A stretch of 64,000 nt of DNA from Solirubrobacter sp963837485 (GTDB taxonomy: Bacteria; Actinomycetota; Thermoleophilia; Solirubrobacterales; Solirubrobacteraceae): the NCBI GenBank assembly GCA_963837485.1, contig CAWINP010000013.1, forward strand, positions 62,001 to 126,000. Reading direction: 5' to 3'. The first letter of the stretch is position 1. The number at the start of each line of letters is the position of its first letter. The notes beneath the pieces were generated by a model that saw nothing but the letters and a program-made list of their open reading frames with translations, had not been told where the DNA came from and made no database searches. A program made the position numbers and the translations under genes. Positions 1 through 9,071 of the stretch are shown here, in pieces.

Positions 1-109
1 CGCGCGGCCTCGGCTGCGCGAGCGCGAGCACGCGCGCTCTGCCGGGCGCATCGCGCTCGATGCCGGGGAACGCCCGCTGCGCCACGAGAGACGATCGCGA
101 TGCAGGATC

Positions 110-406
110 TTGAGGCATATGTCTGGCCACGGATGCCCAGACGACCTGAGCCGCGGCGGTGGCGCACGACGTTTGCGAGTGCGTGCCGGTTCCCCTCGCG
201 GTCATAATGTCGCTGTGGCAGCCAATCCGTCCCCACCTCAGCCACCGATTCAGCAGCGGATCGCCGATCTGGTCGTTCGCCTAGCCGAAGGTGACCTGCT
301 CGATGTCGAGCCGCTGAACCTCGGGCCTGGGACTCCGGCGACGGCGGCCTTGGAATTGGAGCGCGGGCCGCATCTGGATGACGCGCTCGGAAGTGGCGAG
401 CACTAG
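110..406 (+). pseudogene. Phd/VapB-like antitoxin relic
   Basis: The reading frame overlaps the start of a PIN-domain gene by 29 bases, the usual antitoxin-toxin arrangement. Its last 50 residues (RIADLVVRLAEGDLLDVEPL, then a short acidic tail) look like the toxin-binding tail of Phd-type antitoxins. Its middle (DLSRGGGARRLRVRAG) resembles the region that normally reads as a DNA-binding helix followed by 'VRAGE'. The usual 'GRPVA.L' strand is scrambled, so I read it as degraded, possibly frameshifted. No ribosome-binding site is obvious. Bases 1-109 show nothing I can assign. The family call rests on motif resemblance only. Confidence 0.35.
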
Positions 407-644
407 TCCGCCGGTCGCGTATCTGGACTCCTCGGCGCTCGTGAAGCTGATCGCCGTCGAGGCCGAGACGGCGGCGTTGCGACAGGAGTTGTTGCGCTGG
501 CCGCGGCGTGTGTCGAGTCTGCTCGCCGCGATCGAACTCACCCGCGTCGCAAGGCGGCTCGGCCCGCAGGTCGCGCCGCTCGCTCAGCGCATGCTCGCCG
601 ACGCCCAGAGCATCGGCTTGCCAGTTCTCGCTCCGCGGCCGTAG
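378..644 (+). pseudogene. VapC-like PIN toxin with internal deletion
   Basis: PIN-domain toxins are Mg-dependent RNases. The N-terminus VAYLDSSALVKL carries the first catalytic Asp and the Ser-Ala-Leu-Val-Lys signature, and VSSLLAAIELTRVARRLG is the usual second helix. The product has only 88 residues against a family norm near 130. The last residues (RMLADAQSIGLPVLAPRP) match the normal C-terminal end of such proteins rather than their middle. The simplest reading is an in-frame deletion of about 45-50 residues that removed the central catalytic acids (the 'LDA.HLATA' and 'YD..' segments). It is therefore probably inactive. A GTG at 393 is an alternative start. Confidence 0.55.
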
Positions 645-776
645 GCCGTTTGTGGCTATTGACTGGGCGTCGTCCCTTATGCCGCTGATACGTTCCGGCG
701 CTGGAGCGCCGCGCATGCGTCCGACCAAGCGAATCCGAGCTGCCCCCGGGTCCGAGCCACGTCGCGACCGCCCGCT

Positions 777-1724
777 GTGAGCGTGCGGAAGGTCAACATC
801 TTGAGCGTCGAGGGCGACGAGTCGCTCGACGAGGCGGGGTTTCGTCACGTCCAGACGCCGGTCAGGGCCCGGCTCGGGGCCCACGCGATCGGCGCCACTG
901 TCTATGAGGCGTACGCCGGTCAGCCGATTTGGCCGTACGGCTATCACCACGGGGTCGAGGAGTGGCTGTACGTGATCTCGGGCGCGCCGGTGCTCCGCGC
1001 GCCCGCCGGCGAGCAGGAGCTCGCGCCGGGCGACTTGGTCTGCTTTCCCTCAGGTCACCGCGGCGCCCACGCGTTGGCGGGGCCTGGACGGCTGGTGATG
1101 TTCTCGACCGGGGACCACGTCGAGCCGTGGTTGAGCGTCTATCCGGACTCGGACAAGGTGAGCGGGCCCGACGGGATCTTTCCCCGAGAGAGTGCCGTCG
1201 GCTACTGGCACCGAGAGGGGACGGGCGCCCCGGTAGAGGACCCCGTGGTCGTCAGGCGCGAGCCGGAGCCGGCGGCTGCCCGCCCGGTCGTCAACGCGCT
1301 CTCGATCCCGGTCGAGGATCCTCGTCCCGACGCGCCCCCGGGCTTTCGGGCGCGCACGGCCAGGCTCGGGCCGCTCCTGCAGGCCGAGCGGCTCGCGGCG
1401 ACGGTCGTCGAGCTGGCTCAAGGAGAGGGCTCGGAGCCGTATCACTACCAGTACGGTCGCGAGGAGTGGCTGCTGGTCCTGAGCGGGACGCCGACGCTGC
1501 GCCATCCCGACGGCACGGAGCTGCTCGCGGCCGGCGAGATGATCTGCTTCCGCGAGGGTCCCGCCGGCGCTCACCGGCTGATCAACCACGGCAAGGACGT
1601 CGCACGGCTTGTGCTCATCTCGACCCTGGGGTTGCCGGCCAACGTCCACTACCCGGACAGCGGCGAGTGGGTACTGCGCAACGGGCCCGACGTGCACGTG
1701 ACGCGCGTCATCGGCGACCCCTGA
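777..1724 (+). CDS. two-domain cupin (bicupin) protein
   Basis: This 315-residue protein has two tandem cupin domains, at about residues 40-115 and 205-290. Each has a recognisable first motif: YHHGVEEWLYVISG (His57/58, Glu61/62) and YHYQYGREEWLLVLSG (His223, Glu229/230). Each is followed by the second motif with a late His (RGAHAL, AGAHRL). Both sites look able to bind a metal. Bicupins include oxalate decarboxylases, dioxygenases and sugar isomerases, and nothing here decides the substrate. The start is GTG at 777; GTG at 783 is possible. No signal peptide is seen, so it is probably cytoplasmic. It lies 15 bases before a broken membrane-protein gene on the same strand. Confidence 0.85.
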   Translation: MSVRKVNILSVEGDESLDEAGFRHVQTPVRARLGAHAIGATVYEAYAGQPIWPYGYHHGVEEWLYVISGAPVLRAPAGEQELAPGDLVCFPSGHRGAHALAGPGRLVMFSTGDHVEPWLSVYPDSDKVSGPDGIFPRESAVGYWHREGTGAPVEDPVVVRREPEPAAARPVVNALSIPVEDPRPDAPPGFRARTARLGPLLQAERLAATVVELAQGEGSEPYHYQYGREEWLLVLSGTPTLRHPDGTELLAAGEMICFREGPAGAHRLINHGKDVARLVLISTLGLPANVHYPDSGEWVLRNGPDVHVTRVIGDP

Positions 1725-1741
1725 CCGGTTAGAATCCCGAC

Positions 1742-2485
1742 ATGCGATCAGTGGATGCCGATAGCGGCGTCTACAGGCTCGATCTGCCGAAGGATCCGGT
1801 GGCGATCGAGGCGCTGATCGCCGCCAATCGGGCACGTATCGCGGAGCTGAAGACGCTCCCGGCCGGCGGCATGAACAGCCTCGGGGAGCTCGCGCTGACC
1901 GAGCATGGCCGCTGGGTGATCGCCGAGCTGGCGATGGCGACCGCGGGGACGATGATCACCGCGATGCTCGTGCGCGCGGGCGCGCTCCCGCTCGCGTTCC
2001 TCGGGTTCTGCGCGTGCGTGTGGCTGCCGGTCGGGCTGCTCGTCGTCACGCTCGGGCTCGGGCTCGGCCGGGCCTGCATGCAGCTGGCGCGCTGGGTTGC
2101 CGTGCCTGTGGTCGGCGAACATCGGTCCGGTGCTCCCGGACGCGCTCCGGAATGCGCTGCCCGGTGTGGTGGCGCGCGCCGCCGAATGACGCGAGGCGTA
2201 CGAGCTGGAGGTGCAGGAGCGCCGCGACGCCGCGGCGAGTACGCGCCTGGTCTCGGGCGACGCCGAAGGGCTCCTCTCGGCGCTTCCGCTCACCGCGAGA
2301 CGGAGCCGCATCGTCGGCCGCTGGCTCCCGGACGGCGCCGATCCGCGCTTCGCGCGGCGTGTGTGGCTCGACGTGGACCGCCCCGCCTACCACTGCTCGA
2401 GCGGGTGTTCGACGCCTACATCCCCGCGTTCTGGCACTACGCCGAAGACCGCAGCGCCGTCACCGCCGAGCCGGGCTCCGGTTAG
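1742..2485 (+). pseudogene. broken membrane protein gene (frameshifts plus stop)
   Basis: The first ~115 codons from ATG 1742 encode a plausible protein with one or two hydrophobic segments (AMATAGTMITAMLVRAG, LAFLGFCACVWLPVGLLVVTLGLGLG). After about 2100 the frame turns into Arg-rich shadow sequence. The natural-looking continuation lies in the frame of 2115 (ANIGPVLPDALRNALPG), interrupted by TGA at 2187, and continues to about 2395 (WLPDGADPRFARRVWLDVD). It then returns to the first frame (LLERVFDAYIPAFWHYAED) up to 2485. I infer two frameshifts and one nonsense mutation in an ancestral gene of about 245 codons. The family is not recognised. Its stop overlaps the stop of the convergent gene. 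Confidence 0.5.
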
Positions 2486-2817
2486 TTCGGGGCGTAGACC
2501 TTGAACGCCGCGGACGGGCGCGAGCGCCCGCAGGAGGCCGCCCAGTCGTCGGCGCTGTGGCCGAGCTGGCAGTGCCACGGGCTCGGGGCGCTGAACGCGC
2601 GCAGGTACTTCGTGGCGACGCGCTTGACCGTCGCGCACGTGACCTTGGTCTTGCCCTTCTCGACGATCACCTGGTAGCGGACGCCGTCGATCCGCGACGT
2701 CAGGCCGCAGTCCTTGGTCGACGCGGCATGCCCGGGGGCGGCGATGGCGAGCGCGAGCGCGGCGGTGGCGAAGAGCGTGCGAGCGATCACGGCGACGACG
2801 CTAGGGGCGCCGAGCAA
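2482..2817 (-). CDS. small secreted protein with four cysteines
   Basis: This 111-residue protein begins with an export signal: a hydrophobic core (TLFATAALALAIAAPGHA) and a likely cleavage after Ala-Ala near residue 32. The mature part is about 80 residues with four cysteines (KDCGL, VTCATV, WHCQLG, AASCGR), enough for two disulfides. No enzyme motif is visible. Similar short secreted 'hypothetical' proteins are common in high-GC actinobacteria. Its TAA stop overlaps the TAG of the convergent broken gene within TTAG. The start is ATG at 2817. Function unknown; the secreted nature is the firm part. Confidence 0.7.
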   Translation of the reverse strand: MLGAPSVVAVIARTLFATAALALAIAAPGHAASTKDCGLTSRIDGVRYQVIVEKGKTKVTCATVKRVATKYLRAFSAPSPWHCQLGHSADDWAASCGRSRPSAAFKVYAPN

Positions 2818-2985
2818 GCCGACAATCGGTCGCCGACCCTGACATTATTCGGCGCAGCGCGCCCGGGCGAGCGCGCCCGGCTCGCGGACAGGGCCTGAGG
2901 CCCGTCGCCCATCCAAGCAGGAAGGCTCACGCTCACGATCGACTCGGGCGCGAGGGATGCGAGCACCGGCGCCATTCGAGGAGTC

Positions 2986-4452
2986 GTGGTGGAGCTCAAC
3001 CTGGACCAGGCGCGCCGCCGCGCGAAGGAGCTGCTGCGCGCCGCCCGCGCGCGCGACGCCGAGGCGCTGGCGCGCCTGCGCGACGACCGCGAGCCGCGGC
3101 TCGCCGACGCCCAGCGAGCCGTGGCGCAAGACCTGGGCTTTCCCTCCTGGCCCCAGCTCGTGCAGCATGTGGAGGCGTCGCGCGGCGACCGCAAGCAGCG
3201 TCGCACGCGGCTGGTCGACGCGGCGCTGAACGGCCGCGACGACATCGCCGAGCGCCTGCTCGCGTACGACCCGTCGCTCGCGACCGCGGGGCTCGACGTC
3301 GCGCTGGTGCTCGGGGATCACGACGCGGTGGCGAAGGCCCTGGACGCCGACCCCGGGCTGGTGTCGAAGGACCTCAACGGCCGCAGGCCGCTTTCGCACG
3401 CGTGCCACTCGGCCTTCCTGCGCCCGTCCTCGGCGCGCGCATCCGGGGTGCGGCGCGTGGTCGAGCTGCTGCTCGATCACGGCGCCGACGTCAACGAGAC
3501 CTTCGACAACGAGTTCGGCGCGATGCCGGTGCTCTACGGCGCCGCCGGCGTCGCGCACGACCCGCAGACCACGCGGCTGCTGCTCGACCGCGGCGCGAAT
3601 CCGAACGACGGCGAGTCGCTCTATCACTCGATGGAGGCCGGGGACGAGACGTGCGCGGAGCTGTTGCTCGCTCGCGGCGCGACGGTGCGCGAGACCAACG
3701 CGCTCGGCTACGCGATCGCGCTGCACAGCGTCGCCAAGCTCCGGTTGCTGCTCGAGCACGGCGACCTGCGGCCGGAGGACCCCGAGCTCCGGGACGCGCT
3801 CCTGCACGCCGGCGACCCCGAGATGGTGCGGCTGCTGATCGAGCACGGCGCGGACGTCAACGCGCGCGACCGCTACGGCCGCACGCCCTACATGCGCGCC
3901 GCGCGCTTCCGCGATCCCGCGACAAAGGAGCTGCTGGCCGCGTCCGGCGCGAGCACCGAGCTCGACCCGGTGACCGACTACATGGGCGCCGTGGTGCGCG
4001 GCGAGCTGGATCGCGCCGCGCGCATCCGCGCCGAGCATCCCGACCTGCGGCTGACCGACGACGACCAGGAGGACCTGCCGCGCTGGGCGAGCGCGGGGGA
4101 GAACGGGATCGTCGCCCGCCTGCTCGACGCCGGCGTTGCGATCGACGCGCGCGGGATCGACGCCGGCACCGCGCTGCACTACGCGGGCATGTGGGGTCAC
4201 CCGACCACGCTCCGGCTCCTGATCGACCGCGGCGCCGACATCGAGGCGCCCGCCGCAGAGGGCCGCACCGCGCTCGGCTGGACGGCGTGGGGCTCGCGCT
4301 ACATCCCGAATGCCGCCGAGCGGCCCGACGACTATCTCGCCGCCGCCACGGTGCTGCTCGACGCCGGCGCCGAGGTCTCGGAGGGGATGGTCGAGGTCGC
4401 CTCCGACGAGCTCGCGGTCGTCCTGGGCGAGCGAATCACCCAAAGCGGATGA
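2986..4452 (+). CDS. ankyrin-repeat protein
   Basis: A 488-residue protein built mainly of ankyrin repeats. Recognisable units include VVELLLDHGADVN, TRLLLDRGANPND, VRLLIEHGADVNARDRYGRTP, GTALHYAGMWGHPTTLRLLIDRGADIEA and ATVLLDAGAEV. The first ~75 residues (LDQARRRAKELLRAARARDAEALARLR, then a segment about 'LGFPSWPQLVQHVE') form a helical cap often seen ahead of ankyrin stacks in actinobacterial proteins. No signal peptide is seen, so it probably acts in the cytoplasm as a protein-binding scaffold. The partner is unknown. The start is one of two adjacent GTG codons (2986/2989), with GAGGAG a few bases upstream. Confidence 0.9.
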   Translation: MVELNLDQARRRAKELLRAARARDAEALARLRDDREPRLADAQRAVAQDLGFPSWPQLVQHVEASRGDRKQRRTRLVDAALNGRDDIAERLLAYDPSLATAGLDVALVLGDHDAVAKALDADPGLVSKDLNGRRPLSHACHSAFLRPSSARASGVRRVVELLLDHGADVNETFDNEFGAMPVLYGAAGVAHDPQTTRLLLDRGANPNDGESLYHSMEAGDETCAELLLARGATVRETNALGYAIALHSVAKLRLLLEHGDLRPEDPELRDALLHAGDPEMVRLLIEHGADVNARDRYGRTPYMRAARFRDPATKELLAASGASTELDPVTDYMGAVVRGELDRAARIRAEHPDLRLTDDDQEDLPRWASAGENGIVARLLDAGVAIDARGIDAGTALHYAGMWGHPTTLRLLIDRGADIEAPAAEGRTALGWTAWGSRYIPNAAERPDDYLAAATVLLDAGAEVSEGMVEVASDELAVVLGERITQSG

Positions 4453-4507
4453 CTCGTCTTCATCCCGGCTTCCTGCACATTGCTGCCATCCGACCTGGAG
4501 GTGACGT

Positions 4508-4903
4508 GTGCTGATCGCCGCGGACTATCCGTTCCTGGACGTCTTCTGGACGATGATCATCTTTTTCTGCTGGGTGGCCTGGATCTGGGTCCTCATCGTG
4601 ATCATCACCGACCTGTTCCGCCGCCACGACACGTCAGGCTGGATCAAGGCGTTGTGGGTGGTCTTCTTGATCGTCTTGCCGTTCCTCGGCGTGCTGATCT
4701 ACCTGATCGCCAACGGCTCGGGCATGGCCCGGCGCCAGGCGGAGAGCGTGCGCGCCTCGCAGCAGCAGTTCGACTCCTACGTCCAATCGGTGGCGGGCTC
4801 CGGCGGCGGCGCCGGCGAGCTGGCGAAGGCCAAGGAGCTGCTCGACAGTGGCGCGATCACGCAGGAGGAGTTCGAGAAGCTGAAGGCGAAGGTGCTCGCG
4901 TAA
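4508..4903 (+). CDS. PLDc_N-SHOCT membrane protein
   Basis: A 131-residue protein with two transmembrane helices, about residues 10-33 and 45-68. Between them is the short basic loop (LFRRHDTSGWIKALW) typical of the phospholipase-D N-terminal (PLDc_N) membrane module. The C-terminal ~30 residues (AKAKELLDSGAITQEEFEKLKAKVLA) are a SHOCT domain, a small helical oligomerisation/targeting module. There is no catalytic HKD motif, so it is not a phospholipase. The start is GTG 4508 with GGAGGTGA 4-5 bases upstream. It precedes an MMPL transporter by 49 bases and may be co-transcribed with it. Such proteins are often stress-linked, but the role is unknown. Confidence 0.88.
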   Translation: MLIAADYPFLDVFWTMIIFFCWVAWIWVLIVIITDLFRRHDTSGWIKALWVVFLIVLPFLGVLIYLIANGSGMARRQAESVRASQQQFDSYVQSVAGSGGGAGELAKAKELLDSGAITQEEFEKLKAKVLA

Positions 4904-4952
4904 CGCGTCCGCCCGTTTGCGTCCGCGTGCTCGTGGGGAGCACGCGGACAGG

Positions 4953-7562
4953 GTGTCGCCCCTTTACGCCCGACTCGTCGTAGGCCTTCGCGTACTGGTC
5001 CCGCTCGCGTGGATCGCCGCTGCCGTCGCGGCCACGCTCGCGCTTCCGCCGCTCGGCGACACCGGCAGCGCACCGCTCGACGACCTCGTGTCCGGCGGGG
5101 GAGAGGCGGCGCAGCAGCAGCAGAGCGCGACGCAGCGCTTCGGCTTCCCGCTCTACACGGACACGCTGGTCGTCCAGCACGATCCGGGCGGCCTGCCGCC
5201 CGGCACCCGCGAGCGCGACGCGCGGGCGGCCCTGGCCGTCCGCCAGCGCCAGACGCCCGATCTACCGCATCTGCGCCTCGTGCTGCCGATCAGCGATCCG
5301 AAGGTCACGACGGCGGTCAACTACCTGTTCTTCGACGATTCGGCGAATCTCGACGAGCGCCGCGACGGCGCCGAGCGCTACGCGAGCCGGCAGCTCGGCG
5401 GTGTCGCCGTCGTGGGGACGACCGGCGCGGCGCCCGCGCGACTCGCGCAGTACGAGGAGATCCAGAGCGCGCTGCCGCTCGTCGAGGCGGCCAGCGTCGC
5501 GCTCATCCTGCTGATCGTCGGGCTGGCGTTCCGCTCGCTGGGCGCGTCGCTGGTCACGCTGTTCACCGCCGGTATCGCCTACGCGATCGCGATCCGCGTG
5601 CTCCCGTGGGCGGGCGAGCGGACCGGCTCGAGCGTGCCGGCGGAGGTCGAGCCGATCATCGTCGTCCTGCTGCTCGGCCTCGTCACCGACTACTCGGTGT
5701 TCTTCCTCTCAGAGACCCGGCGCCGGCTGCGCCTCGGCCAGACGCGGCTGGACGCCGTCCGGGCCGCGACCGCCCGGACGGCGCCGATCGTCTTCACCGC
5801 GGGGCTGATCGTGGCGGCGGGCACGGGCGCGCTGGTGGTCGGCAAGCTCGGCTTCTTCCGCGCGTTCGGACCCGGGCTGGCGCTGACCACGGTGATCGCG
5901 CTGGCCGTCTCGATCACGCTCGTGCCGGCGCTGATCGGGCTGTTCGGCGAGCGGCTGTTCGGCGGCCGCTTGGCGCCGGCGGGACCGGTGCCGGACGAGA
6001 TCACCGACACGCGCGAGATCGAGCGCGCGCGCCGCGCTGCCGTGTTCACGCGCCCCGTGCTCGCGCTGCGGCGGATCCGCCGGCTGGCGGCGGTGACCCG
6101 GACCAGCACGTGGCGGCTCCTGATCGCCCGCGTCGCGACGACCCGCCCCGTCGCGCTGGTCATCGCGGTCACGTGCGTCGCCATGCTCGGCGTACTCGCG
6201 CTGGGGACGCAGAACACCAGGCTCGGGCTCGGGTTCGTGAGCGGCCTGCCGCAGCGCAACGAGGTCCACCGTGCGGCCGACGCCGCGAGCCAAGGCTTCG
6301 CGCGCGGCGTGGTGGCGCCGACCGAGATCGACCTCGCGCAGGCGGGGATCGCGGGGCGCGCTGACGCTCTCGCGCGCTTTGAGGACCTGGTGGCGCGCGA
6401 GCCGGGCGTCTCGACGGTGATCGGGCCGCGCGAGCAGCCGGCGGGCGCGCCGCCGGTGCTGGTCAGCCGCGACGGGAGCGCGGCGCGACTCGCGGTCGTG
6501 TTCGACTCCGATCCCACCGGCGCGGACGCGATCGACCGGCTCGACGCGCTGCGCGGCCGCCTGCCCGCGCTGCTGCGCGAGAGCGGGCTCGGCTCCCCGC
6601 AGGTGCAGATCGGCGGCGAGACCGCGGTCGCCCACGAGACCGTGAACGGCGTGCTCCACGACCTGCGCCGGATCGGCCTCGTCGCGCTGGCCGTGAACCT
6701 GCTCCTGCTGATGCTCTTCCTGCGCGCGGTGATCGCGCCGCTGTACCTGATGGCGGCGAGCGTGCTCGGGCTCGCGGCCAGCCTCGGCATCACCACGTTC
6801 GTGTTCCAGAACGTGCTCGGGCACGACGACCTGACCTACTACGTCCCGTTCGCCGCCGCCGTCCTGCTCGTCGCGCTCGGGTCCGACTACAACGTCTTCG
6901 TCGCCGGGCGGATCTGGGAGGAGGCGCGCTGGCTGCGCCTGCGCGAGGCGATCAGCGTCGCCACGCCGGCGTCCGCCAAGGCCGTCACCGTCGCCGGCAT
7001 CGCGCTGGCGGCCAGCTTCGCGCTGCTCGTCGCCGTCCCGCTGCTCTCGTTCCGCGAGTTCGCGTTCGTGATGGCGGTCGGCGTGGTCATCGACACGTTC
7101 CTGGTGCGCTCGCTGCTCGTGCCGGCGCTGACGTCGCTATTCGGCGAGGCGAGCTGGTGGCCGGGGCGCCGCCTGCGCATGATGTCCGCGCAGTCGCTCG
7201 TCGATCGCGTCGCGCAGCGCGCGCGGCTGCCGTGGGAGGAGGCCGAGCTCGTCACCGAGGGCACGCTGACCGCGCTCGGCGAGCGCATCACGCCGCGCGA
7301 GCGGCGCGTGCTCGCTCACCACCTGCCATCGCCGCTCGATCGCGCACTGGCTCGCTCGAACAACGGCGACGAGCGCTTCCCGGTCGACGAGTTCCTCGTC
7401 CGCGCCTGTGCTCGCGCGGGAGGCGAGGGCGTGTCCAGAGACGAGATGCGCGGCTACGCCAGCGCCGTCCTCACCACGCTCGAGGAGGTCGCCCCGGACG
7501 ACCTCGCGTACGTCCGCGCCCAGCTCTCCGACGACTACGACCCGCTGTTCGACGGCGCTTAA
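4953..7562 (+). CDS. MMPL-family transporter fused to DUF2267
   Basis: An RND-superfamily MMPL transporter of about 869 residues. It has the two-fold plan of one helix, a large extracytoplasmic domain and five or six helices, repeated. Helix-4-type motifs are visible in both halves (GLVTDYSVFFLSETRRRL and ALGSDYNVFVAGRIWEE), with Asp in the proton-relay position. In actinobacteria MMPL proteins export lipids or drugs. After the last helix, about residues 755-869 form a DUF2267 domain (ELVTEGTLTALGERITPRE ... VLTTLEEVAPDDLAYVRAQL), normally a stand-alone soluble protein. I prefer GTG 4953 (MSPLYARLVVGLRV) over TTG 4917 because it starts just before helix 1. Its stop overlaps the convergent exporter stop in TTAA. 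Confidence 0.88.
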   Translation: MSPLYARLVVGLRVLVPLAWIAAAVAATLALPPLGDTGSAPLDDLVSGGGEAAQQQQSATQRFGFPLYTDTLVVQHDPGGLPPGTRERDARAALAVRQRQTPDLPHLRLVLPISDPKVTTAVNYLFFDDSANLDERRDGAERYASRQLGGVAVVGTTGAAPARLAQYEEIQSALPLVEAASVALILLIVGLAFRSLGASLVTLFTAGIAYAIAIRVLPWAGERTGSSVPAEVEPIIVVLLLGLVTDYSVFFLSETRRRLRLGQTRLDAVRAATARTAPIVFTAGLIVAAGTGALVVGKLGFFRAFGPGLALTTVIALAVSITLVPALIGLFGERLFGGRLAPAGPVPDEITDTREIERARRAAVFTRPVLALRRIRRLAAVTRTSTWRLLIARVATTRPVALVIAVTCVAMLGVLALGTQNTRLGLGFVSGLPQRNEVHRAADAASQGFARGVVAPTEIDLAQAGIAGRADALARFEDLVAREPGVSTVIGPREQPAGAPPVLVSRDGSAARLAVVFDSDPTGADAIDRLDALRGRLPALLRESGLGSPQVQIGGETAVAHETVNGVLHDLRRIGLVALAVNLLLLMLFLRAVIAPLYLMAASVLGLAASLGITTFVFQNVLGHDDLTYYVPFAAAVLLVALGSDYNVFVAGRIWEEARWLRLREAISVATPASAKAVTVAGIALAASFALLVAVPLLSFREFAFVMAVGVVIDTFLVRSLLVPALTSLFGEASWWPGRRLRMMSAQSLVDRVAQRARLPWEEAELVTEGTLTALGERITPRERRVLAHHLPSPLDRALARSNNGDERFPVDEFLVRACARAGGEGVSRDEMRGYASAVLTTLEEVAPDDLAYVRAQLSDDYDPLFDGA

Positions 7563-8989
7563 GCCTCGACCGGCTGGGGCTCCCCGTGGACCGCTTCCGG
7601 CTGCGTCGCGCGCAGCAGCACGCTGCCCAGCGCCGCGCCCGTGAGCGCGAAGAGGGCGCCGATCAGGAACGCCGTGTGGTAGCCGGAGGTGGTCGCCTGC
7701 AGCGCGCTCTCGCCCGAGTCGCGCAGGCTGTCCGTACGCGATGCCGCCACGCTCGCGAGCACCGCGAGGCCGAGCGCGCCGCCCATCATGAACGAGGTGT
7801 TGACGACGCCGGACGCGAGGCCGGCCTCGCTCGGCTCGACGTCGTTCATCGCGGCCATGAGCACCGGGTTGAAGGCCATGCCGGCCCCGAAGCCGAGCAG
7901 GACCATGCTCGGCAGGACGTCGACGACGTAGGTCCCGTCGACCGGCGCGCGCGCGAACAGCAGCAGCCCGCACGCGGCCAGCGTCAGTCCCACGGCCAGC
8001 GGCGGCCGGTAGCCGTAGCGCATCACGAGCCTGGCCGAGAGCCCGAGCGAGAACGCGCCCATGATGATCGTCGAGGGCGCGAACCCCAGCCCGACCTCGA
8101 GCGGGCTGTAGCCGAGCACGATCTGCAGGTACAGCGCGGCCAGGAAGAACCACGCGAACATCGCGGCCGCCCACAGCACGCCGACCGTGTTCGCGGTCGC
8201 CACGTTGCGCAGACGGAATAGCCGCAGCGGCACCAACGGCTCGCCGACCCGCGACTCGATCGCTCCGAACAGCGCGAGCAGCGCCACCGCCAGCGCGAGC
8301 AGGCCGAGCGTCTCGAACGACGTCCAGCCGTTCTCGTTGCCGTTGACGATCGCGTACACCGCGACCATCAGGGCGCCGGTCACCGAAAGCGCGCCGGGAA
8401 CGTCGATGCGCCCGCTGCCTGCGGCCTCGCCGGGCGGCAGCAGCCGCAGGCACAGCACGCAGACCGCGGCCCCGATCGGGACGTTGACGAGGAAGATCCA
8501 GTGCCAGCTCAGCGCGTCGGTGAGCACCCCTCCGAGGAGCACGCCGAGCGTGCCGCCGCCCGACGCCACGAACCCGAAGAACCCCATCGCCTTCGTGCGC
8601 TCGGACACCTCGGTGAACAGGATCATGATCAGCGACAGCGAAACCGCCGACGCCACGGCACCGCCGATGCCCTGGACCGCTCGCGCGCCGACGAGGAAGC
8701 CCTGCGAGCCCGAGAGTCCGCACGCCAGCGAGCTGAGTGTGAACAGCGTGATGCCGTAGATGAACAGGCGGCGATGACCGTAGAGGTCGCCGAGCCGCCC
8801 GCCGAGCAGCAGCAGCCCGCCGTACGTGAGCAGGTACGCGTTCACCACCCACGCCAGCGAGGTCTCCGAGAAGCCCAGATCCTCGCGGATCGAGGGCAGC
8901 GCGACGTTCACGATCGTCGCGTCGAGCACGATCATCAGGCTGCCCAGGCAGAGGACATAGAGGGCGAGCCAGCGCTGGCGAGTGTCCAT
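7559..8989 (-). CDS. DHA2-type MFS efflux transporter (EmrB/QacA family)
   Basis: This protein of about 476 residues has the hydrophobic pattern of a 14-helix drug:proton antiporter. Family motifs are visible: LDATIVNVALPSI in helix 1, the loop 2-3 motif GGRLGDLYGHRRLF, and VQGIGGAVASAVSLSLI in helix 4-5. Homologues export hydrophobic drugs, dyes or natural products through the inner membrane. ATG 8989 (MDTRQRWLALYV) is chosen because it leads straight into helix 1. An upstream ATG at 9037 would add 16 unlikely residues. No local regulator is adjacent. It is convergent with the MMPL gene, so the two transporters are not one operon. Confidence 0.9.
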   Translation of the reverse strand: MDTRQRWLALYVLCLGSLMIVLDATIVNVALPSIREDLGFSETSLAWVVNAYLLTYGGLLLLGGRLGDLYGHRRLFIYGITLFTLSSLACGLSGSQGFLVGARAVQGIGGAVASAVSLSLIMILFTEVSERTKAMGFFGFVASGGGTLGVLLGGVLTDALSWHWIFLVNVPIGAAVCVLCLRLLPPGEAAGSGRIDVPGALSVTGALMVAVYAIVNGNENGWTSFETLGLLALAVALLALFGAIESRVGEPLVPLRLFRLRNVATANTVGVLWAAAMFAWFFLAALYLQIVLGYSPLEVGLGFAPSTIIMGAFSLGLSARLVMRYGYRPPLAVGLTLAACGLLLFARAPVDGTYVVDVLPSMVLLGFGAGMAFNPVLMAAMNDVEPSEAGLASGVVNTSFMMGGALGLAVLASVAASRTDSLRDSGESALQATTSGYHTAFLIGALFALTGAALGSVLLRATQPEAVHGEPQPVEA

Positions 8990-9071
8990 GCCATCGGAGT
9001 ACCATCGCCGGCCGCCCACAGCTTTCGGGCTGTCCACACACCGCCGGTAAGGCTCACCTTCCCCCCGGGGG

